35,371 nucleotides of DNA from Paracoccaceae bacterium (GTDB lineage: Bacteria > Pseudomonadota > Alphaproteobacteria > Rhodobacterales > Rhodobacteraceae), in contig JAIOYF010000024.1 of the NCBI GenBank assembly GCA_021741245.1, positions 1 through 35,371 on the forward strand, read 5' to 3'. The notes below the pieces were generated by a model. It saw only the letters and a program-made list of their open reading frames with translations, had not been told where the DNA came from and did no database searches. Positions 26,228-33,387 of the stretch are shown here, in pieces; position 1 is the stretch's first letter, and each line of letters starts with the position of its first letter. The translations under genes and the position numbers were made by a program.

Positions 26228-26832
26228 CCCGCCCGCCCTTGCCCGAGGGGATAACCGTCCGCGCCCTGACGGGGGACGAGCTTGAGGCGCATCTGGATGC
26301 CGTGGCGGGCCTGCGCATCGCGGTGTTTCGCGACTGGCCCTATCTCTATGACGGATCGCTGGACTATGAACGCGAGTATCTGCAGACCTATCGCGACAGT
26401 GCAGGAGCTTTGCTTGTTGGGGCGTTCCACGGCGAAAGATTGGTTGGGGCCTCCACCTCGACCCCGATGGAGGATCACGCCTCGGAATTTGCGGCCCCCT
26501 TCAAGGATCAAGGCGTGGCACTTGAGTCGATCCTTTACGGGGCGGAATCGGTGCTTTTGCCGGAATATCGCGGGATTGGTCTGGGCCACCGTTTCGTCGA
26601 TCTGCGCGAGGATCACGCCCGCGCCCTTGGGCGCACGCATGTGGCCTTTTGCTCGGTCATCCGGCCCGGCGATCACCCGTTGCGGCCCGCCAGCTATCGC
26701 ACCAATGACGCGTTTTGGCGCGGGCGTGGCTATGCGCCCTTGCCGGGTGTTCTGGCCGCGTTTGCGTGGAAAGACCTGGGGGATGCAGGCGAAAGCGTAA
26801 AGCAACTGCAGTTCTGGATGCGCGCGCTGTGA
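26224..26832 (+). CDS. GNAT N-acetyltransferase
   Basis: The 202-residue protein has a GNAT core with VLLPEYRGIGLGHRFVDLREDHAR, the motif A with R-x-x-G-x-G. It is followed by RTHVAFCSVIRP, and SYRTNDAFWRGRGY as motif B. The GTG start overlaps the stop of the NTF2-like gene, and the TGA at the end overlaps the GTG of the nitrilase-superfamily gene. In other bacteria, for example B. subtilis YhcX-type proteins as I recall, a GNAT domain is fused to a nitrilase-like hydrolase. The coupling here looks like the unfused version of that pair. Confidence 0.9.
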   Translation: MTRPPLPEGITVRALTGDELEAHLDAVAGLRIAVFRDWPYLYDGSLDYEREYLQTYRDSAGALLVGAFHGERLVGASTSTPMEDHASEFAAPFKDQGVALESILYGAESVLLPEYRGIGLGHRFVDLREDHARALGRTHVAFCSVIRPGDHPLRPASYRTNDAFWRGRGYAPLPGVLAAFAWKDLGDAGESVKQLQFWMRAL

Positions 26833-27698
26833 GCCCCTTTACCCTTGCCGCCGCCGCCTATCCGCTGAACTGGTTTGACCGGTTTGAGGATTATGCCGAA
26901 AAGCTGACGCAGTGGGTCGCCCAAGCTGCCGGACAGGGGGCAAAGCTGGTGGTGTTTCCCGAATATGGCGCGATGGAACTTGCGTCATTGGGGGGGGCCG
27001 AGGTTGCGAGTGATCTTGAGCGCGCCTTGCAGGAGGTCGCACGCCATGGCGTGGCGGTCAGTGCCCTGCATCTGGAACTGGCCCGGCGGTTTGATGTGCT
27101 GATCCTTGGGGCCTCTGCCCCGGTTTTTGCAGGGCCGCGCCCGGTGAACCGTGCCATCCTGTTCGGGCCGGATGGCGTCATCGGTCATCAGGACAAACAG
27201 ATCATGACCCGGTTTGAGCGCGAGATTTGGGATGTTGTGCCGGGGCAGGGCCTTGCCCCGTTTGACACAGATCTGGGGCGGATCGGGGTTGTTATCTGTT
27301 ATGACAGTGAATTTCCGCTGCTGGCCCGTCATCTGGTGGAACAAGGGGCCGAGGTGCTTTTGGCCCCCTCTTGCACCGACAGTCTGGCAGGCTTTACCCG
27401 CGTGCGGGTGGGCTGCAGGGCGCGGGCGCTGGAAAACCAATGCATCGTGGCGCAATCGCCCACAGTGGGAAGCTGCGATTTTTGTCCGGCGGTGGATGAA
27501 AACGTGGGCCGCGCCGCGATCTATGGCCCGCCCGACCGGGGCTTTCCCCCCGAAGGCATTTTGGCCGAAACCGCGCTCAACAGCCCCGGTTGGGCGATGG
27601 CCGAGGTGTCTTTGCAGGCGCTGCGGGAGGTGCGCCGCGATGGCGGGGTCTTGAACCATCTGCATTGGGCGGAACAGGCCGACCGTTTGCGCAGCTAG
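26829..27698 (+). CDS. Carbon-nitrogen hydrolase (nitrilase superfamily)
   Basis: The 289-residue protein has the catalytic triad of the superfamily: Glu45 in VVFPEYGAMEL, Lys123 in GHQDKQIMT and Cys157 in VVICYDSEFP. Further conserved phrases are LAPSCTDS and RARALENQCIVAQS. It cleaves or forms C-N bonds of amides or nitriles, with the substrate unknown. The GTG at 26829, four-base-coupled to the GNAT gene, was chosen because the first strand FTLAAAAYPLNW follows at once. A longer frame from 26715 would lie inside the GNAT gene. Confidence 0.9.
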   Translation: MSPFTLAAAAYPLNWFDRFEDYAEKLTQWVAQAAGQGAKLVVFPEYGAMELASLGGAEVASDLERALQEVARHGVAVSALHLELARRFDVLILGASAPVFAGPRPVNRAILFGPDGVIGHQDKQIMTRFEREIWDVVPGQGLAPFDTDLGRIGVVICYDSEFPLLARHLVEQGAEVLLAPSCTDSLAGFTRVRVGCRARALENQCIVAQSPTVGSCDFCPAVDENVGRAAIYGPPDRGFPPEGILAETALNSPGWAMAEVSLQALREVRRDGGVLNHLHWAEQADRLRS

Positions 27699-27719
27699 GG
27701 CGCAGCCTTGGTCGCAAGT

Positions 27720-27746
27720 CAGGCGCCCCTATCAAAGAGGCGCCTG
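27720..27746. terminator. Hairpin between convergent genes, probable terminator
   Basis: CAGGCGCC and GGCGCCTG form an 8-bp stem with an 11-nt loop, 21 nt after the hydrolase stop and 24 nt from the stop of the CoA-transferase subunit gene arriving from the other side. CAAAAAG follows on the plus strand. Its placement suits a shared terminator. Confidence 0.55.
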
Positions 27747-27769
27747 CAAAAAGCGTCATAAAATTTGGC

Positions 27770-28399
27770 TCAGTTGACCAGCGTGGCCTCGGTTGCGGCG
27801 CGGAACTCGGCCTCGGATACGCCTTCGGCCAGTTCGACCATCTTCAGCCCGCCCTCAACGACATCCAGCACACCAAGGTTGGTGATGATGCGATCAACCA
27901 CGGCCTTGCCTGTCAGCGGCAGGGTGCAGGCTTTCAGCACCTTGGATTCGCCCGCCTTGTTGGTGTGATCCATCACGACGACCACACGGCCAACGCCTGC
28001 CACAAGGTCCATGGCCCCGCCCATGCCCTTGACCAGCTTGCCCGGAATCATCCAGTTGGCCAGATCGCCATTTTCGGCCACTTCCATCGCCCCAAGGATC
28101 GCCATGGCAATCTTGCCGCCGCGGATCATGGCAAAGGACTGGGCCGAGTCAAAGAACGCGGTCTGCGGCAATTCGGTGATGGTTTGCTTGCCCGCATTGA
28201 TCAGGTCGGCATCTTCTTCACCCTCATAGGGAAAGGGTCCCATCCCCAACATGCCGTTTTCCGACTGCAGAGTCACCTCCACCCCCTCGGGGATATAGTT
28301 CGACACCAGCGTCGGAATACCGATGCCAAGGTTCACATACCAGCCATCTTGCAGTTCCTGTGCGGCGCGGGCGGCCATCTGATTGCGGTCCCAGGGCAT
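27770..28399 (-). CDS. scoB: 3-oxoacid CoA-transferase subunit B
   Basis: The 209-residue beta subunit starts [16 protein letters not shown]. It has [17 protein letters not shown] and the catalytic glutamate E47 in [13 protein letters not shown], which forms the CoA thioester intermediate. Its partner subunit A is encoded at 30291-30989. Together they move CoA between succinyl-CoA and acetoacetate (or a related 3-oxoacid) in ketone-body or PHB use. An AAGGAGA RBS precedes the ATG. It is the last gene of a four-gene operon and is separated from subunit A by two unrelated genes. Confidence 0.95.
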   Translation of the reverse strand: MPWDRNQMAARAAQELQDGWYVNLGIGIPTLVSNYIPEGVEVTLQSENGMLGMGPFPYEGEEDADLINAGKQTITELPQTAFFDSAQSFAMIRGGKIAMAILGAMEVAENGDLANWMIPGKLVKGMGGAMDLVAGVGRVVVVMDHTNKAGESKVLKACTLPLTGKAVVDRIITNLGVLDVVEGGLKMVELAEGVSEAEFRAATEATLVN

Positions 28400-28414
28400 T
28401 TGATTTCTCCTTGT

Positions 28415-29206
28415 TCAAGCGGTTGCAAAGCCACCCGGCCGGGCCGGGGGCTGAAGTCGTTGGCCCGAAAGATCCGGGCAATGTGATGCGATCGCATCAA
28501 AGGCGATCAGGCCGTAGTCAGCGTTCATGTGGCGGGCGTCGCGCGCGGCGTCTTCCAGATGATCAGGAAGGCTCAGCCAAGGCTGCGCGATGGTTTCACG
28601 CGGTTGGGGCACAAAGCTGATCCCCACCGCTGCATGGGCGCGCGCCAATTCGGCCTCATAAATCTCCATAAGGTCGGCCGCCGACTTTTGGCCCGCGACG
28701 GCCCGCGTGACGGGTTGATACAACTCTCCGGGTTCCAGCACGATGGTGGCAGGATAGGGGGCTGGCAGGGCCACGAACCGGGCGTCAAAGGGCGTGCGGC
28801 TGTTTTGCCCCCGCAGGCTTGCCTTGATATCGGCGCGAATGGCGGCCTGCAAGAACCCCTTGGACACACCAAGTGCGCCCCTGCGGCGGCCCCATTCAAG
28901 CGGTTGCAAACTGCGCATCATTTGCAAAATCGGGCGCAAGCCATAGCGCAGGCCGACCAGCAAGATGCGATCGAAGGGGGCAAGGTCGATGCTGTCTTGA
29001 CCATTCCATTCGGCGGCTTTGCGACGGCTGATGGCGTCCTCGGGGTCGGGGCGCAACTGGCCATCCGCCCCGACGGCGGCTTTGGCAAAGGCCGCACTCG
29101 GCAGGCCCCAAAAGCAGAGCGAAAGGCCCGGATAGGCCGCCGCAATGGCGGGAAAGGCCCGCCGCAAGGTGGCCGCATGCGAGGTGCCCAGAACCAGAAC
29201 CTTCAT
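28415..29206 (-). CDS. SGNH-like protein of unknown function inside the CoA-transferase operon
   Basis: The 263-residue protein starts MKVLVLGTSHAATLRRAFP, a strand-loop-helix reminiscent of the first block of SGNH/GDSL hydrolases, with Ser in GTSH. A late segment, RHMNADYGLIAFDAI, could supply the Asp/His part. No close family is recognised. Start ATG 29206 shares one base with the GSCFA stop (TGATG), and a GTG at 29209 is an alternative. A GGGAGG element lies upstream. It is probably functionally tied to the GSCFA protein. I cannot tell whether it modifies polysaccharide or some other substrate. Confidence 0.7.
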   Translation of the reverse strand: MKVLVLGTSHAATLRRAFPAIAAAYPGLSLCFWGLPSAAFAKAAVGADGQLRPDPEDAISRRKAAEWNGQDSIDLAPFDRILLVGLRYGLRPILQMMRSLQPLEWGRRRGALGVSKGFLQAAIRADIKASLRGQNSRTPFDARFVALPAPYPATIVLEPGELYQPVTRAVAGQKSAADLMEIYEAELARAHAAVGISFVPQPRETIAQPWLSLPDHLEDAARDARHMNADYGLIAFDAIASHCPDLSGQRLQPPARPGGFATA

Positions 29207-30279
29207 CACTGCGCCTCCCGCCGGGCGGTGGGGTCGTTCAGCATTTCTTCGCAGATGACGGCGTTATCCTCATCCTCGCTTTGCACTTTGGGGGTGGGTT
29301 GGGCGACAGGGGTTTCGCTTGCCTGCGCCCCCTCGTGTGCCGAAAAAAACTGCCCCATCACCACGGATACGCCCTTTGGGCTTGGGTCGCGCAGGTTGGC
29401 CGCATAAAACACGCTGCGCGCGGCGGGGTTGGTGATGATCTCATACGACGGGAAATAGTCGATCCCATCATCCTCGGCCATCAAGGTCGCCACCGCCGCC
29501 CGAAGAATGGCCTTTGACGCGGTTGAGGCCACCAGCACATGGGCGCCGCTGGCCGTGGCGGTCAACGGCACGGGGCTGACGGTCAACAGCATCTTGATAC
29601 CCGGCGACAGAGCGCGCAGATGCCCTAGTGCGGCCCGAACATCCTCGACAACCGCATCGTGGCCAAGGTTCACAAAGCCGATGTCAGCCCCCGCAGGCGG
29701 ATCGGCAATCACGCCGGGTGCCGAGGGGTAGACGGTGCCACTGCTCCGATCTTCCCATGTCTCGGTCAGGCCAAGCGTAAAGACCACGACTTGGGCCTGT
29801 GCTGCGGCCTCGCGCACGGCGTTCAGATGGTCCGCCCGCGCAGCCAGCACGGCCGCCTTGCTGCCATAGCCATCAGGGTCGGCATTGGGCCGCAGCGCAT
29901 CAAAGAACTGCCCGTCCCGTGTCCAGATCAGATGGGCGGGGGTATGGCTTCCCGCAGCCTCTTCCAACAACTGGCGAAATTGCCGGGCGGTGTAGACGTT
30001 GCCATAGCGTGCTGAAAAACTGCCATAGAAATAACGGCTTGCCACGGCTGGATCGACGCCTTCGGGGGCTGGCTCCGCCTCGATCACGCTATAGCCACGG
30101 TCTTTGAGGGCGCGGTGGACGTGTTGGGCAAAGCAACTGCCCGCCGTCATGACGCGGGTTGTCCGCTCAATGGCGAACCGGGGATCATAAAGCCCGCGTA
30201 ACCGGCCCGGCCCCCGCCCAGCCACGGAGGCACGCCAAAAGGCGCGCGGCTCCAGACCGTCATAGGGGGACCCGGCCAT
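29206..30279 (-). CDS. GSCFA-domain protein
   Basis: The 357-residue protein has the name-giving GSCFA pentapeptide at 47-51 (TAGSCFAQHVHRAL). It also has ASRYFYGSFSARYGNVYTARQF, FTLGLTETWEDRSSG and LTVSPVPLTATASG, all typical of the GSCFA family in the SGNH-like clan. Members often sit in polysaccharide or glycosyltransferase loci, and their reaction is not firmly known. The C-terminal 60 residues are a low-complexity acidic tail. It begins 11 nt after the stop of CoA-transferase subunit A, whose metabolism it does not obviously serve. Confidence 0.87.
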   Translation of the reverse strand: MAGSPYDGLEPRAFWRASVAGRGPGRLRGLYDPRFAIERTTRVMTAGSCFAQHVHRALKDRGYSVIEAEPAPEGVDPAVASRYFYGSFSARYGNVYTARQFRQLLEEAAGSHTPAHLIWTRDGQFFDALRPNADPDGYGSKAAVLAARADHLNAVREAAAQAQVVVFTLGLTETWEDRSSGTVYPSAPGVIADPPAGADIGFVNLGHDAVVEDVRAALGHLRALSPGIKMLLTVSPVPLTATASGAHVLVASTASKAILRAAVATLMAEDDGIDYFPSYEIITNPAARSVFYAANLRDPSPKGVSVVMGQFFSAHEGAQASETPVAQPTPKVQSEDEDNAVICEEMLNDPTARREAQ

Positions 30280-30290
30280 AGGATGGCCGC

Positions 30291-30989
30291 TCAGGCGCGT
30301 TTGCGCACGGTGCGCTGTTCGATGCGCTTTTCATGCTCACCTTGGATCAGGCGGTGCACATAGATGCCGGGCAGGTGGATGGTGTCTGGATCAAGGCTGC
30401 CCAAGGGCACGATCTCTTCGACCTCGACCACGCAGACCTTGCCACAGGTCGCGGCGGGCGGGTTGAAGTTGCGCGCCGTCTTGCGGAACACAAGGTTGCC
30501 CGACGGATCGGCCTTCCACGCCTTGACGATGGAAATATCAGCGACGATGCCACGCTCAAGGATATATTCCTGACCGTCGAACACCTTCACATCCTTGCCA
30601 TCAGCAATCACTGTGCCAACGCCAGTCTTTGTGTAAAAGCCGGGAATGCCCGCGCCACCGGCGCGCATCCGCTCGGCCAAGGTGCCTTGCGGGTTGAACT
30701 CCAACTCCAGCTCGCCCGACAGATATTGCCGCATGAATTCAGCATTCTCTCCCACATAGGACGAGATCATTTTCTTGACCTGTTTGCTTTCCAGCAACAC
30801 ACCAAGGCCAAAGCCATCAACGCCTGCGTTGTTGGAGGCAACGGTCAGGTTCTTTGTGCCCGCGTCGCGGATGGCGGCGATCAGCAATTCCGGGATGCCG
30901 CACAGGCCAAACCCGCCCGAGGCAATAAACATCCCGTCAAACAGCAGCCCGTCAAGCGCGGCAGTTGCGCTTGGATAGATCTTCTTCAT
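30291..30989 (-). CDS. scoA: 3-oxoacid CoA-transferase subunit A
   Basis: The 232-residue alpha subunit begins [20 protein letters not shown]. It has the glycine-rich CoA-binding loop [10 protein letters not shown] at 25-34 and [16 protein letters not shown] late segment, [14 protein letters not shown], is typical of the family. A GAGGAAG RBS precedes the ATG. It heads the operon scoA-GSCFA-SGNH-scoB, which reads away from the tRNA-Leu locus. Confidence 0.95.
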   Translation of the reverse strand: MKKIYPSATAALDGLLFDGMFIASGGFGLCGIPELLIAAIRDAGTKNLTVASNNAGVDGFGLGVLLESKQVKKMISSYVGENAEFMRQYLSGELELEFNPQGTLAERMRAGGAGIPGFYTKTGVGTVIADGKDVKVFDGQEYILERGIVADISIVKAWKADPSGNLVFRKTARNFNPPAATCGKVCVVEVEEIVPLGSLDPDTIHLPGIYVHRLIQGEHEKRIEQRTVRKRA

Positions 30990-31382
30990 GGTCGGCTTCC
31001 TCGCAAACTCTCGGCCCCATAAAGCGGATGTTGTTCCCCAGAGTCAATTGCGGCAGCGCGGCATCTGGAACTGGGGGGATGGAACTTTTCCAACCTGTCC
31101 CGCGGTCGCAATCAGGGGGTAATGCTGCAAGGCCGGGGGGGGCGGGCGGATGGCGATCAGCCGGAAATTCCGGCAAAGGCCACCAAGAAGAAACCCAACA
31201 TCAGGACCGAACCGGAAAAGAACCTCATGGCAATATCCTTTGGCGTCATTGTTTCCAAAAGAATGCAAATCAAGCTTGACCGTTGCTGGGCCGGAAACGG
31301 GCAGAACCGGGGCAATTTTATGCCGGAAAAAGTGCGACCGCCCCTTTTCCCCGCGGCCCGGATCGCTATGCTGCCCGTCGCC
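30990..31382. other. Intergenic region between scoA and the tRNA-Leu locus
   Basis: About 390 bp. It should contain the scoA promoter and the promoter of the tRNA locus. A GCTATGCT -10-like sequence at about 31365 lies 15 bp upstream of the truncated tRNA. A possible 23-codon gene (31157-31228) is the only other content. Longer frames across here are low-quality. Confidence 0.4.
31157..31228 (-). CDS. Candidate 23-residue single-span membrane peptide
   Basis: An ATG at 31228 with an AAAGGATAT RBS 7 nt upstream opens MRFFSGSVLMLGFFLV and ends AFAGISG before TGA. The peptide is one hydrophobic span with a single Arg near the N-terminus, like many bacterial micropeptides. It is too short for composition tests, so the support is the RBS, the start and the hydrophobic pattern. 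The function is unknown. It could equally be chance in a GC-rich spacer. Confidence 0.35.
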   Translation of the reverse strand: MRFFSGSVLMLGFFLVAFAGISG

Positions 31383-31422
31383 GCCCGCGTGGTGAAATGG
31401 TAGACACATGAGACTTAAAATC
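31383..31422 (+). pseudogene. 5' remnant of a tRNA-Leu(UAA) gene
   Basis: The sequence starts GCCCGCGTGGTGAAATGG and runs through TAGACAC to GACTTAAAATC. It contains the acceptor 5' strand, D-arm and anticodon loop with UAA of a tRNA-Leu. The 3' side of the anticodon stem does not pair (TGAGA against TCCAG), and no TTCGA loop or matching acceptor strand follows, so the gene is broken after the anticodon. It differs from the intact tRNA at 31513 in the acceptor and anticodon stems. A TCATGGCCTTAAGGC stretch at about 31454 could be its displaced variable arm. Confidence 0.65.
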
Positions 31423-31512
31423 CAGCCTCCCGGCCTGAGAAACGCATTGTTTTCATGGCCTTAAGGCGATACGAAGAACTTTGGGCCTGAATTAGACCCA
31501 ATGCACGTCTTT

Positions 31513-31597
31513 GCGGGCGTGGTGGAACGGTAGACACAAGCGACTTAAAATCGCTAGAGCCAAGCTCGTGCGGGTTCGATTCCCGCCGCCCGCACCA
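31513..31597 (+). tRNA. tRNA-Leu(UAA)
   Basis: This 85-nt type II tRNA folds fully. The acceptor GCGGGCG pairs with CGCCCGC and is followed by discriminator A and an encoded CCA. The D-arm is in GGAACGGTAGAC. The anticodon stem AGCGA/TCGCT surrounds CTTAAAA (anticodon UAA). A variable arm (AGAGCCAAGCTCG) and the T-loop GGTTCGATTCC complete it. It marks the left boundary of the accessory region, and the DUF262 gene ends 50 bp further on. Confidence 0.95.
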
Positions 31598-31646
31598 ATC
31601 ACTTGGACCCTAGTCTTCGGATGCGCGGGCTTGGCTAGGCAACATC

Positions 31647-32663
31647 CTAAACAACATGTCTGCCCAAGACTTCTGCTACCGAGGCCCCGCGAACCACACG
31701 GGGCCCTCTGTCATTCGTGGATTGGAGCAGCCCACGAACATACCGCCCGACAGTAGAGTCAGGTGCCGTCTCCGGTGCCGCGATCCGCATCGCCTCTACT
31801 TCGGTGTAGAACGCCTGCATTTCTGCCGAGGTGGCGTGCAAGTCAAGATTCCTGCCTTGCTTGAACAGCAAACGATCAACCTCAACAAAGAGAGTGTAAA
31901 AGTCGGCCTTTTTCCATGCACGAGATGCTTCTGGCAAGTTCATGCCTTCGACAGCAGCAATAGTCGCATCAAACCGTGCGGCCAATTCGTCCTTTCTAGG
32001 AAAGTCCTCGTTATATTGCTCTAGGAACGTTTCAACTTCATCGTCACGATTGAAGTAGTCAGACATCATTGTAACGGTTAAGGATGCCGTAAAGGATATA
32101 TCTTTCATCCGTCGTATATCTGCACTGCTGAACACGCCATGCCGGAGAAATATCTCCTTCTTGGTCATTTCTTCAGCGAACTTCTTGAACTCCCCCAAAT
32201 AGACTGCATTGATCCTCTCCATGTCGTTCAAATCATAGGAGGTGGCATTCATCCTCTGAAAAACAGCCCGGATTGTCTCAATCGGGACAATGCCGAGGTT
32301 CCGTACTGATACATCGTAGTTTAGAAAATCAGTCTTCTGCGCTTCCTCAAGTTGCGCGTAGCGAGGCAGCGTTCCTGCCCGAGAGAATGGAGGCTTCTCC
32401 AGAAAATACTCTGTAATTGTCGTAACTCGTTGTTGGCCATCAACTAGTAGCTCTTTTGCTTCGCCGGTTTTGGTATTAATTTCACCAACGGCAACGTAAA
32501 TCTCTGGAAAAGGGAAAGATTCAAGAATTGTTCTGATGAACTCAATCTTGTCCCTGTTTGTCCAAACAGATCGACGTTGAAACTCTGGCCTAGGGATAAG
32601 GCTACCATCACGGACTGACTTGATGATCGCTGCAACCTTTCGACTTTCAGGTGCTGTTCTCAT
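31647..32663 (-). CDS. DUF262 (GmrSD N-terminal-like) protein
   Basis: The 338-residue protein has DUF262 hallmarks: PRPEFQRRSVWTNRDKIEFI near 25-43, LVDGQQRVTTI at 73-83 (the DGQQR box of the ParB-like nucleotide-hydrolysing fold) and FQRMNATSYDLNDMERINA at 135-153. In GmrSD-type type IV restriction proteins DUF262 is followed by a DUF1524 HNH nuclease. Here the C-terminal half has no HxxP-type nuclease motif, so it is a stand-alone DUF262 protein. The ATG shares one base with the stop of the upstream nucleotidyltransferase gene (TAATG), showing tight coupling. A defence role is inferred from family and neighbours. GC is lower than in the core genes. Confidence 0.88.
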   Translation of the reverse strand: MRTAPESRKVAAIIKSVRDGSLIPRPEFQRRSVWTNRDKIEFIRTILESFPFPEIYVAVGEINTKTGEAKELLVDGQQRVTTITEYFLEKPPFSRAGTLPRYAQLEEAQKTDFLNYDVSVRNLGIVPIETIRAVFQRMNATSYDLNDMERINAVYLGEFKKFAEEMTKKEIFLRHGVFSSADIRRMKDISFTASLTVTMMSDYFNRDDEVETFLEQYNEDFPRKDELAARFDATIAAVEGMNLPEASRAWKKADFYTLFVEVDRLLFKQGRNLDLHATSAEMQAFYTEVEAMRIAAPETAPDSTVGRYVRGLLQSTNDRGPRVVRGASVAEVLGRHVV

Positions 32664-33256
32664 TATATACCCTCCAACTCCAGATACTTGCGGCAGTCAA
32701 TAAGAGAACGCGATGCGTATTTCTCCCAGAAGTGCTCGCTATAGTAGATACCCGCGCTCACTTTGTGCCCCCCAAAGTCGCCAGATCCCGTCTGCTTTAA
32801 GAAAAAATCAAACCATAACCGCGACGGCTCAAACTCGCTGTCAATTGGTAGCATGTCTGGTCGCATCCAGCCTCGAAACAAATACTTTCTGAAGCTGCCT
32901 AATTTTTCCCATTCACGCACTTCAGAATAGTAGTTAAATGCCTGCTCCCAGTAATACTCGAAAAGCCTACTTGAGATGATCGCAATGTCAATATCTGAGC
33001 CATCGCTGAATGGGGAAAGTGGCGGTCGTTCCGGCTTTTGTGTCAGGGTGCATCCGATTTTGGCAGATCCAACAAGAATAACATCCCGCATTGAGACATT
33101 AAATTCATCAGAAACACGCCTTCGCAGCAACGACTGCTTCTCTGCCGGAAGGATTGGGCTCTCGGTGTTATGATAAAATAGGTCGATGAAGGCTTTGTCG
33201 TCAGCCTCAATGATACGCTGACGCACGCCCGCTATGTGCTCCGGCAAGTCAACCAT
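32663..33256 (-). CDS. Nucleotidyltransferase-fold protein, operon partner of DUF262
   Basis: The 197-residue protein has the polymerase-beta-type nucleotidyltransferase signature. GS is at 63-64 (ILVGSAKIG) and DGSDIDIAII at 85-94 supplies the two metal-binding Asp (88 and 90). D150 in LWFDFF may be the third acid. The gap between GS and DxD is about 24 residues, longer than in most minimal NTases, owing to a proline-rich insert. A C-terminal helical part ends with SLIDCRKYLELEG. It could add nucleotides to a protein or RNA, or make a signal nucleotide, but no effector nuclease gene is beside it. The 1-nt overlap with DUF262 indicates the two proteins work together. Confidence 0.8.
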   Translation of the reverse strand: MVDLPEHIAGVRQRIIEADDKAFIDLFYHNTESPILPAEKQSLLRRRVSDEFNVSMRDVILVGSAKIGCTLTQKPERPPLSPFSDGSDIDIAIISSRLFEYYWEQAFNYYSEVREWEKLGSFRKYLFRGWMRPDMLPIDSEFEPSRLWFDFFLKQTGSGDFGGHKVSAGIYYSEHFWEKYASRSLIDCRKYLELEGI

Positions 33257-33387
33257 ACCTGGGATCCATCAATACTCCCGCATCAGTACTATACATTCAG
33301 CCCACATCTTGTGGCTAGAAACTTTGGCATACACTTCCCTGAGTGTCCATGGTAACTATGCTCTCATGGGAAGCGGAGCGCCAGTCA
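33257..33387. promoter_or_regulatory. Divergent promoter region between NTase and methyltransferase genes
   Basis: This 131-bp spacer must drive both units. A TATAGT -10-like hexamer on the minus strand (33288-33293) lies about 32 bp before the NTase ATG, without a clear -35. On the plus strand TAACTATGCT at about 33352 is a possible -10 region. I see no controller-protein box. Confidence 0.3.

Noticed and set aside
31044-31409. A 121-codon minus-strand ORF upstream of scoA
   Set aside because: It runs through the truncated tRNA and non-coding spacer and has His/Pro-rich shadow-like composition. The better small candidate is in another frame.
31383-31597. A group I intron in tRNA-Leu(UAA)
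   Set aside because: Such introns occur in bacterial tRNA-Leu(UAA), but the insert would be far too short and the downstream tRNA is complete on its own, with its own 5' half.
32663-33256. CBASS cyclic-nucleotide synthase
   Set aside because: The protein is shorter than most CD-NTases, the GS-to-DxD spacing is different, and no Cap effector gene is adjacent. Its partner is DUF262.
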